Of a stretch of DNA of 64,000 nt, positions 39,924 through 48,952 are shown piece by piece. The notes under the pieces are model-generated. The model made no database searches. It was not told the DNA's origin and saw nothing but the letters and a program-made list of their open reading frames with translations. The DNA is taken from contig NZ_VLLE01000005.1 of NCBI RefSeq assembly GCF_007830055.1, forward strand, positions 372,001 through 436,000. The letters are read 5' to 3'. The position numbers and the translations under genes were made by a program. The number at the start of each line of letters is the position of its first letter. The first letter of the stretch is position 1. This stretch comes from Lacibacter cauensis (GTDB lineage: Bacteria > Bacteroidota > Bacteroidia > Chitinophagales > Chitinophagaceae).

Positions 39924-40238
39924 ATGGAAGAAAACAACAATACCCAACAGCAGGGCGAAAGCTGGAAAGATAAAGCGGAAGATAAATTGCAGGAGTTAAA
40001 AGCAAAGGCTTCGGAATTTGCAGACAAAGCTGAAGATAAACTGGACGAGCTCAAGGATAAGGCCGAAGATAAGTTTGATGAATTGAAAGATAAAGCTGAA
40101 GTGAAATTCGATGCGTTGAAAGATAAGGCAGAAGATATCGCCGGTGATTTGAAAGAAAAAGCTTCGGGACTTTGGGATAAGGTAAAAGATAAATTCGACG
40201 GCGATGATGATAAGGCCAAACAAAATCCCGGTAATTAA
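39924..40238 (+). CDS. LEA-like protein with 11-residue repeats
   Basis: The 104-residue protein starts with Met-Glu-Glu-Asn-Asn and then consists almost only of 11-residue units of the form Ala-Glu-Asp-Lys-x-Asp-Glu-Leu-Lys-Asp-Lys, repeated about six times with small changes. It is extremely rich in Lys, Asp, Glu and Ala, with no Cys. Such 11-mers form amphipathic helices that fold on drying or lipid contact, as in group 3 LEA and apolipoprotein-like proteins. A stress-protection role is inferred. The longer open frame to 39798 is not needed. It is followed by its own terminator. Confidence 0.75.
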   Translation: MEENNNTQQQGESWKDKAEDKLQELKAKASEFADKAEDKLDELKDKAEDKFDELKDKAEVKFDALKDKAEDIAGDLKEKASGLWDKVKDKFDGDDDKAKQNPGN

Positions 40239-40246
40239 TTCAACAG

Positions 40247-40272
40247 GGCTGCAGACATTGCAGCCTTTTTTC
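40247..40272 (+). terminator. Terminator of the LEA-like gene
   Basis: The stem GGCTGCA / TGCAGCC (40247-40253 with 40259-40265), loop GACAT, is followed by a T-run. Confidence 0.82.
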
Positions 40273-40285
40273 TTTCTTTGTTTGT

Positions 40286-40879
40286 ATGAATGCTGTTTTT
40301 TTAGCGTACGATTTAGAAAAAATTGAAAAAGAAATTTGGCAATTGTTGGAGCAATCTGCACAATCGCATAAAGCTCCGTTTCATTCTGGTGTTGTGGCTA
40401 CAGCAGAAGATGGATTGCCCCAGATGCGCACAGTTATTTTGCGCAGGGCAGAAGCTGAGGTACGTAAACTCTATTTTCATACCGACGTCCGCTCACCAAA
40501 GGTTATGCAGCTGAAGCAGGAGCCTCGTATGAGTTGGTTGTTTTACAATGCCGAGCTGCGTGTGCAGTTGCGTTTACAGGCCACTGCAGTTGTACATTAT
40601 GATGATGAAGTTGCTAACCACGGATGGGAGCGTTCGAGATTGGCAAGCCGCCTGTGTTACACCACTTCATCAGCTGCTGGTACGCTTTTAGCCACGCCCG
40701 AACTCATCAATGTTAACAGAACAGAAGTGGAACCGGAATTGATTGAAATTGCCTGGAAAAATTTTTGTGTTATTGAAACGGTTGTACAAAAAATGGACTG
40801 GGTGTTTTTAAATAAAGAAGGCAACAGAAGAGCATTGTTCGATTACAGTAATAACAATTATCAATGGATACAAGTGTAA
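40286..40879 (+). CDS. Pyridoxamine 5'-phosphate oxidase-like flavoprotein
   Basis: The 197-residue protein matches the PNPOx split-barrel family: His-Ser-Gly-Val-Val-Ala-Thr, Gln-Met-Arg-Thr-Val-Ile-Leu-Arg, Phe-His-Thr-Asp-Val-Arg-Ser-Pro-Lys, Leu-Arg-Val-Gln-Leu-Arg-Leu, and a Trp-Val-Phe-Leu-Asn-Lys-Glu-Gly C-terminal part. It would bind FMN. The C-terminus lacks the Arg-rich tail of true PdxH, so this may be a related oxidoreductase or heme-utilisation-type protein rather than PdxH. It overlaps the downstream DUF985 cupin gene by 16 bases, so the two are translated from one transcript. Confidence 0.85.
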   Translation: MNAVFLAYDLEKIEKEIWQLLEQSAQSHKAPFHSGVVATAEDGLPQMRTVILRRAEAEVRKLYFHTDVRSPKVMQLKQEPRMSWLFYNAELRVQLRLQATAVVHYDDEVANHGWERSRLASRLCYTTSSAAGTLLATPELINVNRTEVEPELIEIAWKNFCVIETVVQKMDWVFLNKEGNRRALFDYSNNNYQWIQV

Positions 40880-41379
40880 AATTCAGTGCTGAAGAATACG
40901 TTCGGCTATTGCAGTTGGAGCCACACCCCGAAGGTGGTTTTTATAAACGAACTTACGAAAGTGAATTGCAACTGAAAGCGTCTGCATTACCCAACTCATT
41001 TGCCGGCGACAGGTATGCATCTACTGCGATTTATTTTTTGCTGGGCGGCAACGATTTCTCTGCTTTTCACCGGATTAAAAGTGATGAGCTCTGGCATTTT
41101 TATGATGGCGGCGGTTTGCATATTTATGTTATCCCTCCAAATGGCGAGGGCGATGTGCTGAAGCTGGGAAATGATTTGCAAAATGGTTACTCTTTTCAAC
41201 AGGCAGTAAAAGCCGGTTGCTGGTTTGCATCAAAGCCTGTTGCTGAAAATAGTTTTAGCTTGGTTGGCTGTACCGTTGCACCTGGTTTTGATTTTGCTGA
41301 TTTTGAAATGGCGGAGAAGGAAGAGATGTTGCAGGAATATCCGCAACATGCAAGTTGGATTATGAGTTTTTGCAGATAA
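40864..41379 (+). CDS. DUF985 cupin (Cupin_5) protein
   Basis: The 171-residue protein matches the Cupin_5/DUF985 family: Leu-Glu-Pro-His-Pro-Glu-Gly-Gly-Phe-Tyr-Lys-Arg-Thr-Tyr at the start, Ala-Ile-Tyr-Phe-Leu-Leu, Phe-His-Arg-Ile-Lys-Ser-Asp-Glu-Leu-Trp-His-Phe-Tyr, Val-Gly-Cys-Thr-Val-Ala-Pro-Gly-Phe-Asp-Phe. The His/Glu/His positions of a cupin site are visible. Structures exist for the family but its reaction is unknown. It starts inside the 3' end of the PNPOx-like gene and is probably translationally coupled to it. Confidence 0.9.
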   Translation: MDTSVKFSAEEYVRLLQLEPHPEGGFYKRTYESELQLKASALPNSFAGDRYASTAIYFLLGGNDFSAFHRIKSDELWHFYDGGGLHIYVIPPNGEGDVLKLGNDLQNGYSFQQAVKAGCWFASKPVAENSFSLVGCTVAPGFDFADFEMAEKEEMLQEYPQHASWIMSFCR

Positions 41380-41466
41380 ACATGCCAAATTCGATTCGTA
41401 AATCGAAACATTGCAAAAAGAGAATACTCAATAGCTCGCAGAGTAGACAAAAAACAGTTTATGTAA

Positions 41467-44400
41467 TTAGAACTGAAGTTTCACAAATTTCAAATGTATT
41501 TTTTTGCCTTCCTTGTTTTGAAGTGTAATGAAATACAAACCGGAGATGAGTTGCTCTGTTGCTATTGTAATTTTTGTGGCATTGCGTACCGAAATTGTTT
41601 TTAAATATTGTCTTGAGTTTATTCCTGTAATTATACATGTTTCCCATTTGTCGGCTAAATTCAGTGAATCAATAATGATGAAATTGGTAGCCGGGTTAGG
41701 ATATAATTTTACAAAGACATTACGTAGATTGTTGTTTAAGCCGGTTGCGGTGTTAACAGTAAACAATAATGTATTACTTATTACCGATTGTGGTCGTGCG
41801 CAGAATTCATTACTGGTAAGGATACATCGTAATTTGTAGCCTGCGCTGATTGGAGCATAATTTATCGTAGGTGCTGTTGCGTTTGCAATATTTTGCCAAT
41901 TGCCTGTGCTATAACTTTCCTGCCATTGATATGAGGGTTGTATGCCGCCATTTACTGATGTGGCAGATATTAACGAAGATTGCCCGGCCAAGATCGTAGT
42001 GTTGCCGGAAATCTGTATTGAAGGAGTTACAGAAGTATTGGTATTTACCGTAATCAAATTACTATAAGCAGTGGGATCACTTACACAGCGTTCATTATTG
42101 ATCATTCTTACCCAAAATTGACTTCCGGAGGTAAAATGGCTTGTCGGAACTCTGAATGTAGTAGATGTGCCACTTTGATAAACAACACCGCCGATGATAA
42201 GTGTATAAAATGGGTTAGATCCACTGTTTACAGGAGTTGCCACAATAGTTAGTGTATCTCCCGTGCAAATAGGGGATGGTTCGATCTTGATGGAAATTGC
42301 AGGGGTAATTAAAGGCGTTACATTTATCTTAATTGTATTGCTTGTAGCAACAGGTGAAGAACAAGTGGAGCTGCTCGTCATTATTACACGCACAGAGTCT
42401 CCATTGTTGAGCGTATTGCTGCTGAATGTTGATTGGTTGGTTCCCGTATTAAGGTAATTTATTTGCCATTGATACGATGGAGTGTCGCCGCCATGCACAT
42501 TTGCTGCTGTGAAGACAATATTGCTTCCCTGGCAAATTGAGGTTGCCGAGGCTGTAATGGCAACGGATGAAGTAAGTGTAGATTGCGGTGTAACAATTAT
42601 GGTATCTTTTGTTGTTTGAATTCCATTACTTACTTCCAGAAAATAGGTTGTAGCAACTGATGGGTTTACCTTAGGGGTGATTTCAGATGAGGTAAATCCT
42701 ATTGGATCAGATGACCATTTGTAGGTATGCTTTGGATTTCCGGGTTTTCCAATTTGTGCAAATGTCCCAATACAAATGGAGGTGTCTCTACCCGCATTGG
42801 CAACTGGCATATTTTGATATTCATAGGCTCCTGCATCTACCGTGTCATTAATTATTCTCTGTGCGAAAGCCAGATCCCAAGGTAAATTCTCTACCGGGGT
42901 ATTATTCCCAAAATTAATTGCAGCCGAATTGTAATTTGGAATGAGGCCGTCGTCAGCTGTCATCCATTTTTGATCAATCCCTTTAGGATTAAGTGAATCG
43001 ATAAATATTTCTGAAGCGTATAATATTTTTAAAGGGGAAGTATACAGTCGAGGCTTTTGTAAAATAGTTTGCGATACAGTGTTGTAATTTCCATTCCAAT
43101 CCATATCGGGGTAGGAGCCTTGGCCAGGGCTGCCTGTACTATTTCCGCTGAAAATACAATTCTTAACAACCGTTTTCAAAATTTGATTTGTATACAAACC
43201 GCCTCCGTAAGCCAGGGTGTTTTGGGTTTTGTTTTCACGAAAAGTACAATTATTGATTGAGCCGAAGCTTAGATTAGACGCAGCCCATACAGCACCGCCA
43301 GCCCCAAGTAGATTTGTGCCAATTGTAAAATTTTGATAGAATACCGAATTACTGATATTGAAAATGCCGGAAGTTAATTTAATGGCGCCACCCTCTCCAA
43401 AACTGTTGTTTTTCTCAAATACAGCGTTTGAAACAATCAGTGAGTCGCCCGAAAAATGAATGGCCCCGCCATAGTTTGAAGCGTTGTTATTGAAAAAGAG
43501 GGAACCTGTTATTTTACAGGTAGTATAGTCCTCTACTGCAATTGCGCCACCAAGTCTTCCGGTATTATTTAAAAAGTTGCAATTTCGTATAATAGTGTGG
43601 TTGTTATAAGTATAAATACCCGCACTGCTGCCAGTTCCAAAAAAAATGCCGCCATTGCTGTTAAATCCATTTTTAAAAGTAAATCCATCAATAACCACAC
43701 TATCCTTTGTTCCAACTATTACCAGCAATGTTCTTGAATTGTCGGTTGAATCATTCTGACTTCCAATATTGCCATCAATGATAGTAGTATTCAAATTAGC
43801 ATCTCTTAAATCTTCAGCTGGGTTACCGAACGAAGGGTAGCCGCCAAGCATTGTAATTGGTCTGTCAATATAAAATGAACTGTCACGTGTTGTGGTAGCA
43901 GGATAGTATGTTCCTGCGGCAACACGAATAGTATCGGCACAAACATTACATACCGCAGCTTGTAAGGTGTTGTACGAATTTATCCAGTTTACACCTGTGT
44001 TATCTCCGGTAGCAGTTGCGTTTACAAAAAAGCTATTATTTAAATTCACCTGACCTTGAAATTCGTATGCTCCAATGTCAATGCTGTTGCCGAAAATTCG
44101 TGGTTGGTTTAGAATATCTCTGGATAAGATTGTACCTGCATCGGAAGTTCCGCTATTTATAGCAGGGGAGCAGTTGGCCAGCCTGATGCCATCGTCTGCT
44201 GTAAACATTATATTATCCGGGCCATCCGGATCTGTGAGCTGTACAAACCTGGGGTTCTCTCCAACGATATTGCCATTAATACCGTTAGTGCCATATGTTC
44301 TCGTAATACAGTTTGTTAAAATAGCTTCTGACGTGCCTTGTAAAGTTTCATTTAATATTTCCTGTTTGCCAAGAGTTTGCTTGAATGTCCAGAAAATGGT

Positions 44401-46665
44401 GTTGTTTGCTCTTACTGTTGTGCTGTCGTTACTGGTTATTAATTCTTTCTCTGATCTTTGTTGTGATCCTGCAATAGAGCTGATAAATGTGTTGACAATA
44501 GTTGAGTTGTTAATGGCAGGAAAACTTTTCGTGTTTTTCATGAACTGCCCATTTATACTAACACAATTATTAAAAGTAGGAGCTGATCTGTTTATGTTTT
44601 CGATCATCAGTCCTGAACTATCGAATAAGCAACGGTTAAATATAATACTGCTGTTGTCATTGTAAATTAAAGCTTTGCTCGAGAATACATTGTAATTTTT
44701 AAATATACAATTACTAATTACACCTGTTGTTTTACTGTTGTTTTTAATCAGTATATCAGAATTAGTCTGAACATCTCTGAATATGCATGTATTTATGTCT
44801 AATAAACTATTATTGCTGACGATAAAATTGCCGCTGCCGCTATAAGGAATTTTCCAAAATTGCGTACTATCCATTATTAGCTGACTATTTGTTAAGCTAA
44901 TAGAAATTACAGGGGTTTGATTTATAGTTGTTCTAATACCGGCTGTATCTCCCAAAAAAGTACAGTTTCTTATTGTAAGTGTCGATTCGTAACATGAAAG
45001 AGCTGTGCCACCCCTGTAAGAATTGTAGGCACTAAATCTGTTGTTAAAAAATGAAGGAGAGCTTTCTCCTCTTACGGTTACGCCTGTTCTGGTGATGCCT
45101 TTTGATGGAGCGATAACGAAATTGCAGTTTTGTATTATAGGGTTCGAACGGTAATTAATAAGCAATGCATCAGGATTGGTTCCTCGTGTTGGATCGTTTT
45201 CTCCATTATTAAACGAAATTCCATCAATAATTGTAGTGCTGTCTGTATAATACATTTTGATAACAGGAGAACGGGTTGTTTGATTAAGGCCGGGAAATTT
45301 ACCTTGCAGAATACTTAAATATAAAAATGGATTTCTTTCGTTGTCAGACGGGTTTCCAAATGATGGGTAGCCGCCTAAAAGCACCTTTTTATTTTCAATA
45401 TAAAAGATACTGTCGCTGTTTGAGTTTGATGTTTGATAAATCCCTTCCGCAATTTTAATTGTGTCGGCACAATAAAGCAAAGCTTCTTGCAGTGTTGGAA
45501 AAGCATTTTGCCAAGAACTGCCATCATTTGTACCTGTATTGACATTGCTTTTAACATAAACGGTTTTGAATGTAGTTCCGGGTATAGCTTGTCTTTCATA
45601 TGCTCCCATATCTACTGTACCATTATTATATACTCTTGACTGTCCGAGGATATCGGTTGTAATTGTATCTAAAAATGAATTGCTTCCGCTGTTTAAAGCT
45701 GGAGAACACGGTACGGATAGTTGTAGTCCGTCATCTGAAGTAAAATATCGGTTATCGGGTCCGGCAGGGTTAGCAATATTTACGAATCTTGGATTAAATG
45801 CGGTTAATAATCTTCCGCTAGAGGCGTTAGTGAATGTTTGCGTAATGCAGTTGCTGATAAGTAAATTATGACCATTGGTTTCTATGTCTGTGTCTTCGGT
45901 ATAATTATTTATTGATAAGTTGCCGGCGAAAATACAATTTCGAATGTTTGAAGTGCCAGTCCCATTTCCATAAAAGACTGTTTGTCTATTACCAACAAGT
46001 GTACAATTTATAAGTGAAAGATCGCTGTTTATATTACTAATAACACGCACATTGTATAAACCGTTATAAGTAAATAATGAATTGGTAATTGTTAATTTCG
46101 AATTGAGGCTGTTTAAAACAGCGCTTCCGTTGTTAGTAAAAACACAATTGATAAATGAAACAATGCTGTTAGTAATTTGAAGGGCTGTATTGCGATGGTC
46201 TTCAAAAACTGAATTCCTGACAATAAAGTTTTTTGTGTTTTCAATTCTTATTCCTGCATAAGTGGAAGAGTTAAACAAAAAGCCATCTATTAAAGTCATG
46301 CCGATGAAGTCATTTACCGTCATCAAATAATCTGTGTAAATACCTTCTCTTCTGCCACTAAGTATCGTATGATTTGCTGCCCAATTTCTTTTTGCATCTG
46401 TAGTATCTCCTTTCAAAAAGGAATATCCTCCCAATAGTGTTATACTGTCTTTGTAAAATTGTGTGATGTAATAGACGCCTGCCCCAACTTTTATCGTGTC
46501 TCCAGCTTTTGAAGAATCAATAGCAACTTGCAGGTTATAGAATGCATGTTTCCATGAAGTGCCATTGTTTAATCCTTCAGCCGAGTATTCACTTTTTACA
46601 TGTAAAATTTCTGAAAAACCAGTTGTGAAAAAACAAAGGAAAATGATTAAAAGTAACAGGCGCAT
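41467..46665 (-). CDS. Giant surface protein: three beta-helix modules, Ig-like domains, T9SS sorting tail
   Basis: The 1732-residue precursor has a signal peptide (to about 18). Three related right-handed beta-helix (choice-of-anchor Q / pectate-lyase-like) modules span about 20-357, 365-871 and 875-1285. Each begins with Asp-Gly-Ser-Ser-Trp-Gln-Asn-Ala-Phe-type text and an Ala-Asp-Thr-Ile-x-Val-Ala-x-Gly-x-Tyr motif, and ends with Asp-x-Gly-Ala-Tyr-Glu. A PKD-like domain (about 1290-1380) and several Ig-like domains follow, then a Por_Secre_tail with Tyr-Pro-Asn-Pro-Ala. It should be exported by T9SS and placed on the surface or released, as an adhesin or polysaccharide-binding protein; catalysis is not evident. 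AT-rich, Asn/Ser/Thr-rich composition differs from its neighbours. The sigma/anti-sigma pair lies upstream. Confidence 0.9.
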   Translation of the reverse strand: MRLLLLIIFLCFFTTGFSEILHVKSEYSAEGLNNGTSWKHAFYNLQVAIDSSKAGDTIKVGAGVYYITQFYKDSITLLGGYSFLKGDTTDAKRNWAANHTILSGRREGIYTDYLMTVNDFIGMTLIDGFLFNSSTYAGIRIENTKNFIVRNSVFEDHRNTALQITNSIVSFINCVFTNNGSAVLNSLNSKLTITNSLFTYNGLYNVRVISNINSDLSLINCTLVGNRQTVFYGNGTGTSNIRNCIFAGNLSINNYTEDTDIETNGHNLLISNCITQTFTNASSGRLLTAFNPRFVNIANPAGPDNRYFTSDDGLQLSVPCSPALNSGSNSFLDTITTDILGQSRVYNNGTVDMGAYERQAIPGTTFKTVYVKSNVNTGTNDGSSWQNAFPTLQEALLYCADTIKIAEGIYQTSNSNSDSIFYIENKKVLLGGYPSFGNPSDNERNPFLYLSILQGKFPGLNQTTRSPVIKMYYTDSTTIIDGISFNNGENDPTRGTNPDALLINYRSNPIIQNCNFVIAPSKGITRTGVTVRGESSPSFFNNRFSAYNSYRGGTALSCYESTLTIRNCTFLGDTAGIRTTINQTPVISISLTNSQLIMDSTQFWKIPYSGSGNFIVSNNSLLDINTCIFRDVQTNSDILIKNNSKTTGVISNCIFKNYNVFSSKALIYNDNSSIIFNRCLFDSSGLMIENINRSAPTFNNCVSINGQFMKNTKSFPAINNSTIVNTFISSIAGSQQRSEKELITSNDSTTVRANNTIFWTFKQTLGKQEILNETLQGTSEAILTNCITRTYGTNGINGNIVGENPRFVQLTDPDGPDNIMFTADDGIRLANCSPAINSGTSDAGTILSRDILNQPRIFGNSIDIGAYEFQGQVNLNNSFFVNATATGDNTGVNWINSYNTLQAAVCNVCADTIRVAAGTYYPATTTRDSSFYIDRPITMLGGYPSFGNPAEDLRDANLNTTIIDGNIGSQNDSTDNSRTLLVIVGTKDSVVIDGFTFKNGFNSNGGIFFGTGSSAGIYTYNNHTIIRNCNFLNNTGRLGGAIAVEDYTTCKITGSLFFNNNASNYGGAIHFSGDSLIVSNAVFEKNNSFGEGGAIKLTSGIFNISNSVFYQNFTIGTNLLGAGGAVWAASNLSFGSINNCTFRENKTQNTLAYGGGLYTNQILKTVVKNCIFSGNSTGSPGQGSYPDMDWNGNYNTVSQTILQKPRLYTSPLKILYASEIFIDSLNPKGIDQKWMTADDGLIPNYNSAAINFGNNTPVENLPWDLAFAQRIINDTVDAGAYEYQNMPVANAGRDTSICIGTFAQIGKPGNPKHTYKWSSDPIGFTSSEITPKVNPSVATTYFLEVSNGIQTTKDTIIVTPQSTLTSSVAITASATSICQGSNIVFTAANVHGGDTPSYQWQINYLNTGTNQSTFSSNTLNNGDSVRVIMTSSSTCSSPVATSNTIKINVTPLITPAISIKIEPSPICTGDTLTIVATPVNSGSNPFYTLIIGGVVYQSGTSTTFRVPTSHFTSGSQFWVRMINNERCVSDPTAYSNLITVNTNTSVTPSIQISGNTTILAGQSSLISATSVNGGIQPSYQWQESYSTGNWQNIANATAPTINYAPISAGYKLRCILTSNEFCARPQSVISNTLLFTVNTATGLNNNLRNVFVKLYPNPATNFIIIDSLNLADKWETCIITGINSRQYLKTISVRNATKITIATEQLISGLYFITLQNKEGKKIHLKFVKLQF

Positions 46666-47134
46666 ACAGGTGTAAAAGGCTTATTGTTGATTGATACTTT
46701 GAATTAGTGGTAAAAATATGTTGCTCTTTTATATTGCAATGCAAACATGATATAATCTTTTCAATATTATTTACGTGAAATTGAAACCGTTTAAATCATA
46801 ATTATAAACAGGTGAGAAGAATTGAGTATAGGTGTGAATTATAGCAGGATAAGTGCAGCGCATTCGTAAATTGCTCCAAAGAACTAAGTTTTAGTAAAAT
46901 TAAGAAATAGCCGATTCGGTTTAAAAATGATGTCGGAGCTTGTTTTTTCTGAACATAGCAGCAGCATTTTTTTTGACCTCATTTTTTGACGAGAATTCTG
47001 TTATTCTTGTAAAGAGTTATAGGGCTGCGCAATATGCTTATAAAAATGGAGAAAAGAATGTATAGCTATTCGTTTTTTCCCTTAGTGATACATGTGTCAG
47101 AAACGTGAGAATTTAAAAGAATGGCATCATAGTC
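46666..47134. other. 469-base AT-rich intergenic region upstream of the giant gene
   Basis: No convincing gene is seen on either strand; the longest frames are below 25 codons. It carries the promoter of the giant surface-protein gene and the 3' end of the anti-sigma gene. I see no clear terminator, promoter or repeat. Confidence 0.6.
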
Positions 47135-47494
47135 TTACTGTCCATTCCTCATCTTATGAATCACCAGGTAAGCCAACACTATCAATACCAAAACCAGAAA
47201 TGTAGAGATGATCACCAGCGAAAGATTAGGGATTGGTTTGTGTTTGCGTTTGCGACGTTGTTGTTGCAGCTGCTGCGCAAGTTTGCGGTTAATATCGTTA
47301 ACAGCAAAGGTTGTTTTGGCAGCATCGGCCATACGTAAGCCTTCTTCAGCATCACTCATCATTTCACTATCGGCCAGTTTTTCTTCAACTGCACGGCGTT
47401 CTTCGGGTGTAAGATTTCCCTGCAGGTAATTGAGTAATTCCTGTTCAGTGAGGTCGTCACGCTGTTGCAATATGTCGAGCAGGTTATCGCTCAT
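47135..47494 (-). CDS. Short anti-sigma-like membrane protein
   Basis: The 119-residue protein has an N-terminal acidic helical region with Leu-Leu-Asn-Tyr-Leu-Gln-Gly-Asn-Leu-Thr-Pro-Glu-Glu-Arg-Arg-Ala-Val-Glu, which matches the N-terminal part of Bacteroidota anti-sigma factors. A Gln/Arg/Lys-rich stretch and one membrane helix (about 90-114, Leu-Val-Ile-Ile-Ser-Thr-Phe-Leu-Val-Leu-Val-Leu) follow, and it ends a few residues later. There is no zinc motif and no periplasmic sensor domain, so it may act without a FecR-type signal. It starts 11 bases inside the sigma gene, indicating coupled translation. Confidence 0.75.
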   Translation of the reverse strand: MSDNLLDILQQRDDLTEQELLNYLQGNLTPEERRAVEEKLADSEMMSDAEEGLRMADAAKTTFAVNDINRKLAQQLQQQRRKRKHKPIPNLSLVIISTFLVLVLIVLAYLVIHKMRNGQ

Positions 47495-48053
47495 GTTTTT
47501 GTTGTTTCAGCAAAATCATTTTCAAGTTACGCTTTCCATTCTGAATATAACTTTTCACCTGCATCAGGGAATATCCTGTAACATCAGCAATTTCGGTATA
47601 GCTTTTCTTTTGCAGGTAAAACAGTTCTATACAGATGCGTTGTTCCGGTATCAGTTCGGTTACTGCTGCGGTTAATTTTTCAAGCAGTTCATCTTTCTGC
47701 AGCAGCTCTGTTTTGTTGGGCTCTTCCGCAGGTGTTGCAAGCATTTGCTCACTTAATTCTTTCGGAAGCTTGCCTTTATCCCGCAGCTGCATCAGGCAAT
47801 AGTTTTTGGCTACCATATACAGCCAGCTCTTCACATAATCCACTTTGTATTTGCCCAGCTCTTTCAGAGCTTTTTCAAAAACCTGTTGTACGGCATCTTT
47901 GGCCTCCTCCTCATTTTTCAGGTATTTCATACAAACACCAAACAGCAACAGAGTATAACGTTGGAACAAAATGCCCAGCCATTTATTATCGCCGTCATTG
48001 TAAAAGCGTTTGAGCAGATCCTGATCGGGTATGGTGGAGTAAGATGAATTCAC
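47484..48053 (-). CDS. ECF RNA polymerase sigma factor
   Basis: The 189-residue protein has sigma region 2 (Leu-Phe-Gln-Arg-Tyr-Thr-Leu-Leu-Leu-Phe-Gly-Val-Cys and Glu-Glu-Ala-Lys-Asp-Ala-Val-Gln-Gln-Val-Phe) and sigma region 4 (Leu-Ile-Pro-Glu-Gln-Arg-Ile-Cys-Ile-Glu-Leu-Phe-Tyr, Ser-Tyr-Thr-Glu-Ile-Ala-Asp-Val-Thr-Gly-Tyr-Ser). It begins at a GTG with no better ATG in frame. The anti-sigma-like gene overlaps its 3' end by 11 bases. Its regulon is not known; genes nearby, including the giant surface protein downstream on the same strand, are candidates only by position. Confidence 0.9.
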   Translation of the reverse strand: MNSSYSTIPDQDLLKRFYNDGDNKWLGILFQRYTLLLFGVCMKYLKNEEEAKDAVQQVFEKALKELGKYKVDYVKSWLYMVAKNYCLMQLRDKGKLPKELSEQMLATPAEEPNKTELLQKDELLEKLTAAVTELIPEQRICIELFYLQKKSYTEIADVTGYSLMQVKSYIQNGKRNLKMILLKQQKHER

Positions 48054-48143
48054 AAACAGGGTTCGTTGGGCAAGTTAGTTATTTTACACCTGAGATGCAC
48101 AGGCAATGGAAATTCCATATATTCATAAAAATGTTTTTTCTGT

Positions 48144-48908
48144 ATGAATAATGCATTATGTATTGTTCCGGTTGCACCTCTCCGTAAGGAACCCCGTCAT
48201 GAAGCAGAAATGACCTCGCAGTTGTTGTTTGGTGAGGCTGTTGAGTTGCTGGCCAATCATGGCGATTGGGTGGAGTTGCTTTGTTTGTACGATGGTTATA
48301 CCGGTTATTGCATGCGCAATCAACTGGTAGAAGTAGAAGAAGGGATTGCCTTACTGGACCAGGTGCCGCTTGTGAATACATGGAGTGGTGTGATGCTTGT
48401 AAACGATGTGCCGATGCATGTACCTTTTGGAAGTGCGGTACCGGGCTTACAAAACGGTGAAACGGTTTGGAACGACCAGTGGATTAAAAGCAGCAGCAAG
48501 CTGGTAATGGAAGGTGCTTATGTGTTTGATGAGGAAAGTTTGCTGCAGGTTGCGTTTTCGTTTTTAAACACATCTTACCTGTGGGGAGGACGTTCGGTTT
48601 TTGGTGTAGACTGCAGCGGATTTACACAAAACCTGATGCGGTTTTTTGGAAAGAAACTACCACGTGATGCGGCCAACCAGGCAATGGTGGGTGAAGATAT
48701 TGGCTTTTTACAGGAAGCCCGTTGCGGCGATCTTGCTTTTTTTGATAATGAAGATGGAAAGATTATTCATGTTGGGCTGTTACTGAACGATCATGAAATT
48801 GTGCATGCTGCAGGTAAAGTGCGCATCGATCATATTGATGGCGCAGGAATTATTCATCGCCGAACAGGAGAGCGAAGCCATCGGCTACGAACAATTAAAA
48901 GACTTTAA
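48144..48908 (+). CDS. NlpC/P60 family peptidoglycan endopeptidase with SH3-like regions
   Basis: The 254-residue protein has two N-terminal SH3b-like segments (about 5-120, with Arg-Lys-Glu-Pro-Arg and Trp-Val-Glu-Leu) and a C-terminal NlpC/P60 catalytic domain. The domain has Cys in Asp-Cys-Ser-Gly-Phe-Thr, His in Ile-Ile-His-Val-Gly-Leu-Leu, and a third polar position in Ile-Val-His-Ala-Ala-Gly-Lys-Val-Arg. It cleaves D-Glu to diaminopimelate links or similar in cell-wall peptides. No signal peptide is seen, so it may act on imported muropeptides in the cytosol or reach the envelope by another route. It is followed by a terminator shared with ppa. Confidence 0.88.
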   Translation: MNNALCIVPVAPLRKEPRHEAEMTSQLLFGEAVELLANHGDWVELLCLYDGYTGYCMRNQLVEVEEGIALLDQVPLVNTWSGVMLVNDVPMHVPFGSAVPGLQNGETVWNDQWIKSSSKLVMEGAYVFDEESLLQVAFSFLNTSYLWGGRSVFGVDCSGFTQNLMRFFGKKLPRDAANQAMVGEDIGFLQEARCGDLAFFDNEDGKIIHVGLLLNDHEIVHAAGKVRIDHIDGAGIIHRRTGERSHRLRTIKRL

Positions 48909-48910
48909 AT

Positions 48911-48942
48911 AAAAAAGGTGATCGTTATCGATCACCTTTTTT
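48911..48942. terminator. Bidirectional terminator hairpin
   Basis: A perfect 14-bp stem (48911-48924 with 48929-48942) with a TTAT loop lies between the convergent NlpC/P60 and ppa genes. Confidence 0.92.
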
Positions 48943-48952
48943 ATTGCTGCGC

